From Micromonospora sp. MW-13 (GTDB lineage Bacteria; Actinomycetota; Actinomycetes; Mycobacteriales; Micromonosporaceae): 64,000 nt of DNA. Both the position numbers and the translations under genes were made by a program. Of this stretch, positions 1-6,824 are shown piece after piece. Where the stretch lies: positions 44,879-108,878 of the forward strand of contig NZ_QKKX01000064.1 of the NCBI RefSeq assembly GCF_003434305.1. The letters are read 5' to 3'. How positions within the stretch are numbered: position 1 is the stretch's first letter; each line of letters opens with the position of its first letter. The notes under the pieces are model-generated. The model searched no databases. It saw only the letters and a program-made list of their open reading frames with translations, and was not told where the DNA came from.

Positions 1-890
1 TCGATGCCCTGCTCGACGCGGGCCAGGTCGGCCCCCCAGCCGGAGTAGACGGCCGCGCCGCCGACGCCCCCGTGGTACGACGCCCGGCCCTCCGCGCCGA
101 GTTCCGGCCGCAGCGTCAGGTCTGTCATGGCGGTGAGTTGCTCGTCGGTGAGGGCGGGTGCCGGGGCGTTCGGGTCATCGCGGTACATTCCGGCCAGCGG
201 ACCGAAGAAAGTCGTAACCTCCTCGAAGGCGTCCCGCAGCGGGTCGTCCGGTGGCAGGTGCTCGACGGCCTGCCGGAGCTGGTCGATGGACGGCCGCAGG
301 TCCTCGTCCCGATGGCTCGCCCCGATGACGTCCACGATTCCGGCGAAGGCGTCCCCGAGGTGCGCCATGGCGGGGATGCTGGCCAGTTGGTCCCGGAGCC
401 GGCGCGCCTCGTCCGGGAAGCGCCGCAGCACGGCCTCGTCGCCGTTGTCGAGAGCCCGCAGGTACGTGAGCATGGTCCGGACCGAGCCGAGTAGCGGCGC
501 GGTCGCCGGGGTGTCGTCACCGCCGACCTGGTCGAGGAGGGTGCCCAGCTCCGTGAGCATCGCCCGGTCGTCCACCACCTCTCCGTCGGCGCCGGCCCGC
601 AGCAGCGCGATGGAGCGGGCGGCCGCGCGCACCTGTGGCCAGTCCGCCGTGTCGGGCGGGTGTCGTTCGGCGATCTCCAGCAGGCCGGCGATCTGCCGGA
701 TCCGGTCCCGGTCCGTAGGCGAGACGGACCTCAGGACCGCGGGCAGCAGGTCGGCCGCCAGGACGCCCCGGACGGCCAGCCCGGCGGGGAGCCGGTGCAG
801 GTCGGCGATCGCCGCGTCCAGGTCACCCCGCCCGAAGGCCGCCCGGCTGATGGCGACACACCGTTCGGTGATGCCGGCCGCCTCGTCCAC
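1..890 (-). CDS. Uncharacterised helical protein, N-terminal part (runs off left edge)
   Basis: I do not recognise this gene by name. Reading leftward from a GTG at 890, preceded by AGGGGG at good spacing, the frame stays open to the window edge for 296 codons, with strong third-position G/C. The visible part begins MDEAAGITERCVAISRAAFG and is rich in Ala, Leu, Arg and Asp. It looks like stacked helices of the TPR type, with no signal peptide or membrane segment. Such N-termini are common in actinobacterial CHAT-domain proteins, but the catalytic part would lie outside the window, so that assignment is only a guess. The hairpin upstream (951-986) belongs to the next gene. Confidence 0.6.
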   Translation of the reverse strand, partial: MDEAAGITERCVAISRAAFGRGDLDAAIADLHRLPAGLAVRGVLAADLLPAVLRSVSPTDRDRIRQIAGLLEIAERHPPDTADWPQVRAAARSIALLRAGADGEVVDDRAMLTELGTLLDQVGGDDTPATAPLLGSVRTMLTYLRALDNGDEAVLRRFPDEARRLRDQLASIPAMAHLGDAFAGIVDVIGASHRDEDLRPSIDQLRQAVEHLPPDDPLRDAFEEVTTFFGPLAGMYRDDPNAPAPALTDEQLTAMTDLTLRPELGAEGRASYHGGVGGAAVYSGWGADLARVEQGI

Positions 891-950
891 GGTTCCCCCT
901 CGCCACGCTCCGCCCCGACTACCGGACCTGACGGACGGCAGGCGTCGGAC

Positions 951-986
951 GGGCTCCCGGACGGAGTCGAATCCGTCCGGGAGCCC
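951..986 (-). terminator. Strong hairpin terminator
   Basis: A perfect 15-bp inverted repeat (GGGCTCCCGGACGGA and its complement) with a 6-nt loop lies 60 bp past the stop codon of the crystallin-like gene, which reads into it. There is no U-tract, as is usual for actinomycete terminators. It also insulates the partial gene at 1-890. Confidence 0.75.
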
Positions 987-1045
987 GCTCGGTGCCATCT
1001 CGGTGGTGGGGCGGAATCACCGGTTGCTGACCGGCTGCCGGCCGG

Positions 1046-1531
1046 TCAGGAGAACTTGATCGAACCCGCCCGGTTGCCCCACCCGTCACCGATGTTGGCG
1101 AGTTTGGGCGACTGGTCGATCCAGGTCGACGAGGCGCCGGTGAAATTGATTCCGTCGAAGAGCTTGACGTCGCACTGGTGGTAGGTGTGCACCGAGCTGA
1201 TCTTGTTGTTCAGGTCGCCCACCGCGGTGCTGCGCAGGTCGTCCCACTGCCACTCGGCGTCGTAGGTCGGCGTGCACTCCCGGGCCTGGCTCCAGGCCAG
1301 CACCGTGCCGGTGTAGTCCGCCCCGGTGTAGGTACGGGCGATGACCAGACTGGCCTGGGCACCGACCGCGCGCAGCGCCCGGTCCTCGCTGCTCGCGCAG
1401 GTCATCGCCCCGGTGTCGAGGTTGACCGCGCAGTTGCGCTGCGGCGCCGCGGCAGCCGGTGCGGCGAACACGCCGAGCAGGCCCAGGGTGCCGAGGGCCG
1501 TACCGGTCGCGGTGACCATTCGTGCCTTCAT
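1046..1531 (-). CDS. Secreted beta/gamma-crystallin-like protein (peptidase inhibitor I36 type)
   Basis: This 161-residue protein has a classic Sec signal: a Lys/Arg start, a hydrophobic stretch (GTLGLLGVFAAPAAAA) and an AAA-AP cleavage region near residue 28. The mature part has four Cys and motifs such as YTGTVLAW and FDGINFTGASSTW, with a closing WGNRAGSIKF. These are the Greek-key features of the small secreted actinobacterial family related to peptidase inhibitor I36. A GAAGGAG sequence lies just upstream of the ATG. Its likely place is outside the cell; inhibition of proteases is known for a few family members and is not shown here. It is a single-gene unit ended by the hairpin at 951-986. 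Confidence 0.75.
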   Translation of the reverse strand: MKARMVTATGTALGTLGLLGVFAAPAAAAPQRNCAVNLDTGAMTCASSEDRALRAVGAQASLVIARTYTGADYTGTVLAWSQARECTPTYDAEWQWDDLRSTAVGDLNNKISSVHTYHQCDVKLFDGINFTGASSTWIDQSPKLANIGDGWGNRAGSIKFS

Positions 1532-1752
1532 CGTCTTTCTCCTTCGTCTCGGAACGGGTGCGGATCGTCGGACGACGTCCCGTTTCCATTGCTAGTCGCC
1601 GGTCCGGTTGACCAGGACGCCCACGGGCCTGGGTCAATCAACTCCGGACAATGCGTGTCCACCGGCGGCCACCCGACAGCCGCCTGGCCAGGCTGGACAG
1701 CGTTGGTAACGATGAATCGGATTGCTCGGAGAGCTGGGTGAAGGGGAGTTGA

Positions 1753-2958
1753 GTGGCTCGTCAGGAGAGACCCGTCGATCCGACCGCCGGCCCGGTGCAG
1801 GCCCTCGCCTACGAATTGCGCAAGCTCCGCGCCGAGGCGGGCAACCCCACCTACCGTCAGCTCGCCAGATCCGCCGGCTACGGCGCGACGACCCTGTCGG
1901 AGGCGGCCGGCGGAGCCCGTCTGCCGACCCTGGAGGTGCTGCTGGCCTACGTGGGCGCGTGTGGGGGCGACCCCGACGAGTGGCGGCGGCGCTGGCACGA
2001 GGCGGCGGCGCGGGCGCGCCCGACGGAGCCCGTTCGGCAGGCGGCCGGGGAACGGGCCGGCCACCCGGAAGAGGGCGGCGGCGCGGGCGAGTCGGGCCCG
2101 GACCGGCCGGCGGTTGCACCGTCCGCCGGGCGGCAGCCCGGGAGCGGGACGCCCCGGCCGCGCCGGAGGTGGGTCGTACCCGTCGTTGCCGTCGCCGCCG
2201 CGATCGGCACCGTCGTCACGGTGGTCGGCCTGCCGGACGACGGCCCGACGGGACCCGGCGCGGCGCGCTGTCCCGCCGTGCCGGACGGGACCGCCTTCAC
2301 CGCGGTGACCTACGGGGGCGGCGCCCACGTGCGCGCCGGGGCCGCCCGGGACGCGTCCGTGCTGACCACCATCCCGCCGGACTGCACGGTCGGGTTCACC
2401 GGCTTCTGCGTGGGCGAGAAGGTCTACGACAACACCGGCGGCATGCCGGACGTGCGCTGGTTCAAGGTGGCCGGCGGCGGGGTCGTCTCCTCCGCGGTGT
2501 TGCACGGCAACCCGCCGCGTGACCTGCGGGCGTCGGACTGTCGCCAGGGGCGTCCGACCTCGACCGGCCTCGAACTGTCCGTCGTCACCGGGGCGGGCCG
2601 CTCCGGGGCCGTGACGTTGCGGGCCACCGGAAGGGACCTGTACGTCGTGGGCTTCACCACCTCCGCGGGCGACCCGGCGTCGCCCGGCGAGCGCACCTGG
2701 CGACAGGTCGCCCTGGCCGACGTGCGGGACCCGGCCGTCGGGGCGAGCGCCCGGCTCGACGCGCTGCCCGGCCCCTCGGCCCGTGGGCCGGTCGTCCTGG
2801 TCGCGGCTGCCTGCCTGGGCGGGGACAGCCCGACCGGCCTGGTGCGGGCCCGTCAGGTTCGGCCGGAGGATCCGCGCGAGGCGGTGCCGGTGACGCTCGA
2901 CCAGCGGCAGCAGGCCGAGGCGGCCCGGTCCGCCTGCCGCTACCCCAGCCGGGGGTGA
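1753..2958 (+). CDS. Membrane-anchored HTH protein with extracytoplasmic SH3-like part
   Basis: The protein has 401 residues from a GTG preceded by AAGGGGAG. Residues about 15-80 form an XRE-like helix-turn-helix (TYRQLARSAGYGATTLSEAA, then LPTLEVLLAYVGACGG), the kind at the start of many actinobacterial membrane regulators. A Pro/Gly linker follows, then one membrane segment near 137-158 (RRRWVVPVVAVAAAIGTVV). The outer part has paired Cys and a pattern (AHVRAGAARDASVLTTIPP ... VRWFKV) resembling bacterial SH3 repeats. It probably senses something outside the membrane while contacting DNA inside; ligand and target are unknown. The phased repeats at 2971-3030 begin 13 bp after its stop. Confidence 0.7.
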   Translation: MARQERPVDPTAGPVQALAYELRKLRAEAGNPTYRQLARSAGYGATTLSEAAGGARLPTLEVLLAYVGACGGDPDEWRRRWHEAAARARPTEPVRQAAGERAGHPEEGGGAGESGPDRPAVAPSAGRQPGSGTPRPRRRWVVPVVAVAAAIGTVVTVVGLPDDGPTGPGAARCPAVPDGTAFTAVTYGGGAHVRAGAARDASVLTTIPPDCTVGFTGFCVGEKVYDNTGGMPDVRWFKVAGGGVVSSAVLHGNPPRDLRASDCRQGRPTSTGLELSVVTGAGRSGAVTLRATGRDLYVVGFTTSAGDPASPGERTWRQVALADVRDPAVGASARLDALPGPSARGPVVLVAAACLGGDSPTGLVRARQVRPEDPREAVPVTLDQRQQAEAARSACRYPSRG

Positions 2959-2970
2959 GGGGCGGCGGGC

Positions 2971-3030
2971 GTCACCGGGCTGTCACCGGCGGCCCACAGT
3001 TCCTGGCACACCGTGACGCTGGGGTGACGC
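2971..3030. promoter_or_regulatory. Two pairs of 11-bp-phased direct repeats ahead of the P450 operon
   Basis: GTCACCGG occurs at 2971 and 2982, and GTGACGC at 3013 and 3024. Each pair is spaced exactly 11 bp, one helical turn, and the two pairs are roughly mirror images (GTCAC versus GTGAC). SARP-type activators bind direct repeats with 11-bp spacing, so this is a candidate activator site for the operon starting at 3077. Which protein binds is not shown. Confidence 0.45.
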
Positions 3031-3076
3031 AAGGCCCCGCAGACTCCATTCGCACAGGGCCGGCGAAGGAGACCTC

Positions 3077-3115
3077 ATGATCGGAATGCGGCGGGTGCCC
3101 GGAGGCATGGGATGA
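3077..3115 (+). CDS. 12-codon leader ORF coupled to the monooxygenase gene
   Basis: GAAGGAG at 3065-3071 precedes an ATG at 3077 that opens a 12-codon frame, MIGMRRVPGGMG. Its TGA (3113-3115) overlaps the ATG of the next gene as ATGA. The ribosome-binding site of the next gene (GGAGG, 3101-3105) lies inside this mini-ORF. That layout fits translational coupling. The peptide itself has no recognisable function, and it could be a chance ORF. Confidence 0.45.
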   Translation: MIGMRRVPGGMG

Positions 3116-3432
3116 CGGGCGTACGCACGGTGCTCGCGATGCGCACCAGGGAAGGCTGCGAGGAGCGGTTCGAGGCCGAGTGGCTCTCGGCCGCCGAGCA
3201 GATCCGCACGCTCGACGGGTGCCTGCGTCAGGACCTGGTCCGCGACGCCGAGGACCCGCGCAGCTATCTGATCATCAGCGACTGGGCGGACCGGGACCGG
3301 TTGGACGCCTTCGGCCGCAGCGAGCAACGGGACCGGCTGCTGCGCGTGGTCCGTGAGCTTCGCGAGTCCGCGCAACGGCACACGTACCAGGTCCTGCACG
3401 TTCTGCGCAGCGATCCCGAGGAGTCGCGATGA
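3112..3432 (+). CDS. Antibiotic biosynthesis monooxygenase (ABM) family protein
   Basis: The protein has 106 residues, a normal size for a one-domain ABM (dimeric ferredoxin-like) protein. The fold pattern is visible: a first strand TVLAMRTREG, a helix EERFEAEWLSAAEQI, a second strand with CLRQDLVRDAEDPRSYLII, SDWADRDRLDAF, and a last strand YQVLHVL. Family members include cofactor-free quinone-forming oxygenases of aromatic polyketide pathways and also small cyclase-like proteins. The start is set by GGAGG six bases upstream. Its stop overlaps the P450 start (ATGA, 3429), so both are made from one message. The substrate is unknown. Confidence 0.75.
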   Translation: MTGVRTVLAMRTREGCEERFEAEWLSAAEQIRTLDGCLRQDLVRDAEDPRSYLIISDWADRDRLDAFGRSEQRDRLLRVVRELRESAQRHTYQVLHVLRSDPEESR

Positions 3433-4655
3433 CCGAGAACCTCGTCCCCGCGGCGGAGCTCTACACCGACGAGTTCGCCGCCGACCCCTATCCCGCCTAC
3501 GCCCGGCTGCGGGCGGACAAGCCCGTCTGCCCGGTCAGCTCGCCGCGGTTCGACTCGTACCTGATCAGCAGGTTCGACGACGCCCGGACGGCACTGACCG
3601 ACCCGAGGCTGTCCAAGGACCTCTACGGCCCCGGCCAGCACTACCTGCGGATCTTCGGGCCGAACTCGGAGGGGTTGAACAAGAACATGCTCAACTCGGA
3701 TCCGCCGGAGCACACCAGGCTGCGGCGGATCGTGTCGCAGGCGTTCGCGCCGCGCCGGATCGAGGCGCTGCGCCCCCGCGTGGCGGAGATCGTGGACACG
3801 CTGCTCGACCGGATCGTTCCGCGGGGCGGGTGCGATCTGATGCGCGACTTCGCCATTCCGTTGCCGATGCTGGTGATCAGCGACCTGCTCGGGATCCCCG
3901 AGTCCGACCACGAGCGGGTCCTCGACTGGACACAGGTGATCAGGACGTCCGGGTCCGCCAACCGCAGCCCCGAGAAGGACCGGGCCGCCGTGCAGGAGGC
4001 CCAGCTACGCCTGCACGACTACCTCGCCGACCTGGTGCAGGCCAAGCGCGCGCGCCCCGCCGACGACATGATCAGCGCGCTGATCGACGCCTGCGACCGC
4101 GACGGGGAGCTGTCCGAGCAGGAACTGGTCACCACCACCTTCCTGCTGCTGTTCGCCGGGCACCAGACCACCGCGGACTTCATCGGCAACGCGACGGTGG
4201 CCCTGCTCACCCACCCGGACCAGCTCGAACTGCTGCGGGCCAGCCCGGAGCTGCTGCCGTCGGCGATCGAGGAGCTGCTCCGGTTCGACGGCCCGCTACC
4301 GGTGGCCAGCCCTCGGATCGCCACCGAGGACGTCGAGTACCAGGGCGTGTGCATCCCGCGCGGGTCGGTCGTCGGCGTGGTGATCAACGCGGCGAACCAC
4401 GACCCGGAGCACTTCGCCGACCCGGACCGGCTGGACCTCCGCCGCGAGCGCGCCCCGCACATCGGCTTCGGCTACGGCGTGCACTACTGCCTGGGAGTCT
4501 CGCTGGCCCGGATGGAGGCGCAGATCGGCATCGGGACGCTGCTGCGCCGGCTGCCGGGGCTGCGGCTCGGGGTGCCGGTCGCCGAGCTGCGCCGGTTGCC
4601 GGCGGCGTCGCCGTTCCGTGGCCTGCTGGAGTTGCCGGTCCGGTTCGCCGCCTGA
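3429..4655 (+). CDS. Cytochrome P450
   Basis: This is a soluble 408-residue bacterial class I P450. Diagnostic motifs are all present: the C-helix region EHTRLRRIVSQAF, the I-helix oxygen-activation motif LLFAGHQTT, the K-helix ExxR in AIEELLRFDGP, and the haem-binding loop IGFGYGVHYCLGVSLARME with the ligand Cys near residue 354. It needs ferredoxin and ferredoxin reductase, neither of which is encoded nearby. It is translationally coupled to the ABM protein and followed after 154 bp by a polyketide cyclase, so an oxidation step on an aromatic polyketide or similar compound is likely. No ketosynthase lies in the window, so the substrate may be made elsewhere. Confidence 0.93.
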   Translation: MTENLVPAAELYTDEFAADPYPAYARLRADKPVCPVSSPRFDSYLISRFDDARTALTDPRLSKDLYGPGQHYLRIFGPNSEGLNKNMLNSDPPEHTRLRRIVSQAFAPRRIEALRPRVAEIVDTLLDRIVPRGGCDLMRDFAIPLPMLVISDLLGIPESDHERVLDWTQVIRTSGSANRSPEKDRAAVQEAQLRLHDYLADLVQAKRARPADDMISALIDACDRDGELSEQELVTTTFLLLFAGHQTTADFIGNATVALLTHPDQLELLRASPELLPSAIEELLRFDGPLPVASPRIATEDVEYQGVCIPRGSVVGVVINAANHDPEHFADPDRLDLRRERAPHIGFGYGVHYCLGVSLARMEAQIGIGTLLRRLPGLRLGVPVAELRRLPAASPFRGLLELPVRFAA

Positions 4656-4712
4656 CGTGCCCGGCGCGCCGGTCCGCCCGACCGGACCGTGCCCGGTCCC
4701 ACCTCCACCCGG

Positions 4713-4798
4713 CCACCGTCCACCGGCCATCCGGTCACCGTCCACGGGGTTCACCGTCCACCGGGTCACCCGTCCACCCGGTCCACGTCCATCCACCT
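4713..4798. repeat. Degenerate 16-bp tandem repeat upstream of the cyclase gene
   Basis: Four imperfect 16-bp units (first TCACCGTCCACGGGGT, second TCACCGTCCACCGGGT) run from 4735 to 4798 behind a related 22-bp unit. They fill most of the P450-cyclase gap and end at the ribosome-binding site GAGGAG. They may be slippage products or a protein-binding array. Confidence 0.55.
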
Positions 4799-4809
4799 GA
4801 GGAGCAGCC

Positions 4810-5493
4810 ATGATTTACCGGTCCGTGATCGTCTGCCACATCGTTCCCGGCAGCGAGGGCATCGTCGGCGACGTCTTCGGCTACTACGACAAGACGACCC
4901 GACCGCAGGATCTCGGGGTGATCGGCCGCACCCTGCTGTCGCTGGACGACCTGTACATCCACGTGATCGAGCGCAACGTGGACCCGAAGGCGTCGCTGGG
5001 CAAGGCCCGGGGGCTGCCCGCGTTCCAGCAGATCGCCGAGGCCATCGCCCCGTACGTGACGCCGTACCCGAGGAACTGGCAGAACCCGTCCGACTCCGTC
5101 GCCAAGGAGTTCTACAGCTGGGTACCGGCCGAGGGCTCGGTGCCCGCGTCGGAGTCGCCCGACGGGAACCTGACCGTCATCGTCGCCCGGATCAAGCCCG
5201 GGGCGGAACCCAACGTCGCCCGCGTCTTCGCCGAGTCCGACGCGGGGTCGCTGCCGGTCGAGCTGGGCGTCACGGGGCGCTGGCTGTACTCGATCGACGA
5301 CGTCTACCTGCACCTGCTGGAGCGCACCGACGCGGCGTTCGCCGATGCCATGCGGGAGAGCCACGCCAAGCCGGCCTTCGCCAAGATCATGGAGGACCTG
5401 AGCACGTTCATCACCCCGTACAGCCCGGAGACCTGGCGCGGCCCGGAGGACGCGGTGGCCAAGGAGTTCTACCGCTGGCGGGCCGAGGACTGA
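4810..5493 (+). CDS. Tandem (fused) TcmI-family polyketide cyclase
   Basis: This 227-residue protein is two TcmI-like domains in one chain. Half 1 (about 1-112) has LGVIGRTLLSLDDLYIHVIE and ends in VAKEFYSWV. Half 2 (about 118-227) has LGVTGRWLYSIDDVYLHLLE and ends in VAKEFYRWR. TcmI from the tetracenomycin pathway has one such domain of about 110 residues and works as a homodimer, closing a ring of an aromatic polyketide. This fusion may build the dimer within one polypeptide. GAGGAG lies eight bases upstream of the ATG. It is the last gene of the ABM-P450-cyclase group and is followed by a hairpin at 5516-5541. Confidence 0.88.
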   Translation: MIYRSVIVCHIVPGSEGIVGDVFGYYDKTTRPQDLGVIGRTLLSLDDLYIHVIERNVDPKASLGKARGLPAFQQIAEAIAPYVTPYPRNWQNPSDSVAKEFYSWVPAEGSVPASESPDGNLTVIVARIKPGAEPNVARVFAESDAGSLPVELGVTGRWLYSIDDVYLHLLERTDAAFADAMRESHAKPAFAKIMEDLSTFITPYSPETWRGPEDAVAKEFYRWRAED

Positions 5494-5515
5494 GACCGCG
5501 ACCCGGGTGGCGTCC

Positions 5516-5541
5516 TGGCGTCGGCCCGGACGCCGACGCCA
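5516..5541 (+). terminator. Hairpin after the polyketide-tailoring operon
   Basis: A perfect 10-bp inverted repeat, TGGCGTCGGC with its complement GCCGACGCCA, is separated by a 6-nt loop. It begins 23 bp after the cyclase stop. There is no U-tract. It is a likely terminator between the rightward operon and the leftward tetR gene. Confidence 0.6.
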
Positions 5542-5584
5542 CGGCGCGCCGGCCGAGCGGTGATCGCCGGCACGGCCTTGAAGA

Positions 5585-5606
5585 GTGGTTGGTTACTCAC
5601 CAGTAA
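5585..5606. promoter_or_regulatory. TetR-type operator-like site downstream of the tetR gene
   Basis: GTGGTTGGTTACTCAC (5585-5600) continues into the palindrome TTACTCACCAGTAA (5593-5606, 5-bp arms with a 4-bp spacer), a classic TetR-family operator shape. The first 16 bp match the sequence at the tetR start (6208-6223, other strand) at 15 of 16 positions. It lies between two convergent genes, with no gene obviously under its control. Confidence 0.5.
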
Positions 5607-5640
5607 AGGGGGCGTGGCGGGGTCGGGTGCGCCGTGCCGG

Positions 5641-6207
5641 TCAGGGTCGCAGGCCCGCCGACAGCGTCCTGGCCCACGGCGCGTCGACCTGCTCGGCGCC
5701 CATGGTCACCACCGCGTTGCACAACGCGCCCCGGGCGAAGAGCTCCTGCACCTGCGCCTGGCTGCCGCCGGAGACGCTACGGGCGTACTCGACCAGGCGG
5801 GCGTAGCCCCGCTGGACGGCCTGGCGGATCTCCGGCACCGAGACCGCCGCGCACTGGGCGTGCAGCTGCACCAGCAGCAGCTCCTGGTCCCGGATCAGCA
5901 GGACGTACGCGCCGGCCATGGCGGACAGGACGGCCTCGGGCGAGCTGCCCTCGGCCGTCGCCGCGCCCTCGCTCAGGCTCTCCCGGAACCGTTCGAAGCA
6001 GCGCTCGACGACCGCGGCGAACAGCGACTCCTTGTCCGGGAACAGCCGGTACAGGTACGCCTGGGAGATGCCGGCACGCTTGGCGACCTCGACGGTGGTG
6101 GTGCCGAAGTAACCCCGGGCCGCGAACGCCCCGATGGCCGTGGAGAGGACGTCCTCCCGCCGGTCCTCGGCGGTGGAGAGCGTCCTGGGGCGGGTGGTCG
6201 GTGACAT
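5641..6207 (-). CDS. TetR/AcrR family transcriptional regulator
   Basis: This 188-residue repressor has an N-terminal HTH: ILSTAIGAFAARGYFGTTTVEVAKRAGISQAYLYRLFPDKESLF in outline, with the recognition helix around GISQAYLYRLF. A helical ligand/dimer domain follows. I chose the ATG at 6207 (MSPTTRP). A GTG six codons earlier is in frame but would place the coding start inside the operator-like site at 6208-6223. No ribosome-binding site is visible, so the message may be leaderless. The operator-like sequence directly before the start fits autoregulation. Target genes could be the P450 operon on the left or the peptide operon on the right. Confidence 0.9.
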   Translation of the reverse strand: MSPTTRPRTLSTAEDRREDVLSTAIGAFAARGYFGTTTVEVAKRAGISQAYLYRLFPDKESLFAAVVERCFERFRESLSEGAATAEGSSPEAVLSAMAGAYVLLIRDQELLLVQLHAQCAAVSVPEIRQAVQRGYARLVEYARSVSGGSQAQVQELFARGALCNAVVTMGAEQVDAPWARTLSAGLRP

Positions 6208-6223
6208 GTGAGTAGCCAACCAC
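6208..6223 (-). promoter_or_regulatory. Operator-like element abutting the tetR start
   Basis: Read on the minus strand this is GTGGTTGGCTACTCAC, directly before the ATG. It differs at one position from the element at 5585-5600, so the gene is bracketed by an inverted pair. Its contact with the start codon suits autorepression. Confidence 0.5.
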
Positions 6224-6254
6224 ACTCATCGTGCCCCGGCAAGCGGGTGCCGGT

Positions 6255-6824
6255 TCAGGGCCGTACGCAGTCCGTCGCCCCGTGCTGCCAGGAGTGGTCG
6301 TAGCGGCCGGCGACCTTCGTGACGAACTCGGTGACCGCCCGCTCGTCGAGGGTGTCGAGCCGCTGGAGCCGTTGCCAGCCGCTGAGCCCGATGCCGTGGT
6401 CCAGGGCGGGGTAGGGCGCCACCACCACGTCGCGGGGATACCGGCGACCGAGGCGTTCCAGGGCGCGGACGTCGGCCGGGGAGACGTCCGGGGCGTACTG
6501 GACCAGGACGTGCCCGTGCTCCAGCGCGTGCACCTGCAACTCCTCCAGCACCGGCTCGCGGTAGATGCCGGGGGTGACCACGCGGGGGGAGTGCGGGCCG
6601 GAGGTCGGCGGCACCGTCCGGTACGCCGCGTGCGGCGCCCCCTCGTACGCTATGTGCCGGTTGCCCTCGAACGGCGCCGGCGTGCCGGGCACCCGGTCGC
6701 AGGAGAGGGCCTCGGTGTCGTCGGCCAGCCCGAGGACCACGCCGAGGCCGAGGCTCGACATGGTCAGCACGCTGAGGGTGGTGACCACGACGCTGACCAG
6801 CGTCCCGAGCCAGCGGCGGCTCAC
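6255..6824 (-). CDS. DUF3105 family membrane-anchored protein
   Basis: The protein has 189 residues from a GTG (6824) that overlaps the stop of the protease gene as GTGA. An N-terminal anchor (LGTLVSVVVTTLSVLTMSS) precedes an outer domain with the hallmark motifs PPTSGPHSP, ALEHGHVLVQYAP and a closing HGATDC. These conserved His and Cys identify DUF3105, whose function is unknown. As the last gene of the peptide operon it probably acts at the outer face of the membrane, perhaps with the protease during maturation or export. That role is inferred from position only. Two Cys remain in the mature part (one after the anchor, one near the end). Confidence 0.72.
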   Translation of the reverse strand: MSRRWLGTLVSVVVTTLSVLTMSSLGLGVVLGLADDTEALSCDRVPGTPAPFEGNRHIAYEGAPHAAYRTVPPTSGPHSPRVVTPGIYREPVLEELQVHALEHGHVLVQYAPDVSPADVRALERLGRRYPRDVVVAPYPALDHGIGLSGWQRLQRLDTLDERAVTEFVTKVAGRYDHSWQHGATDCVRP

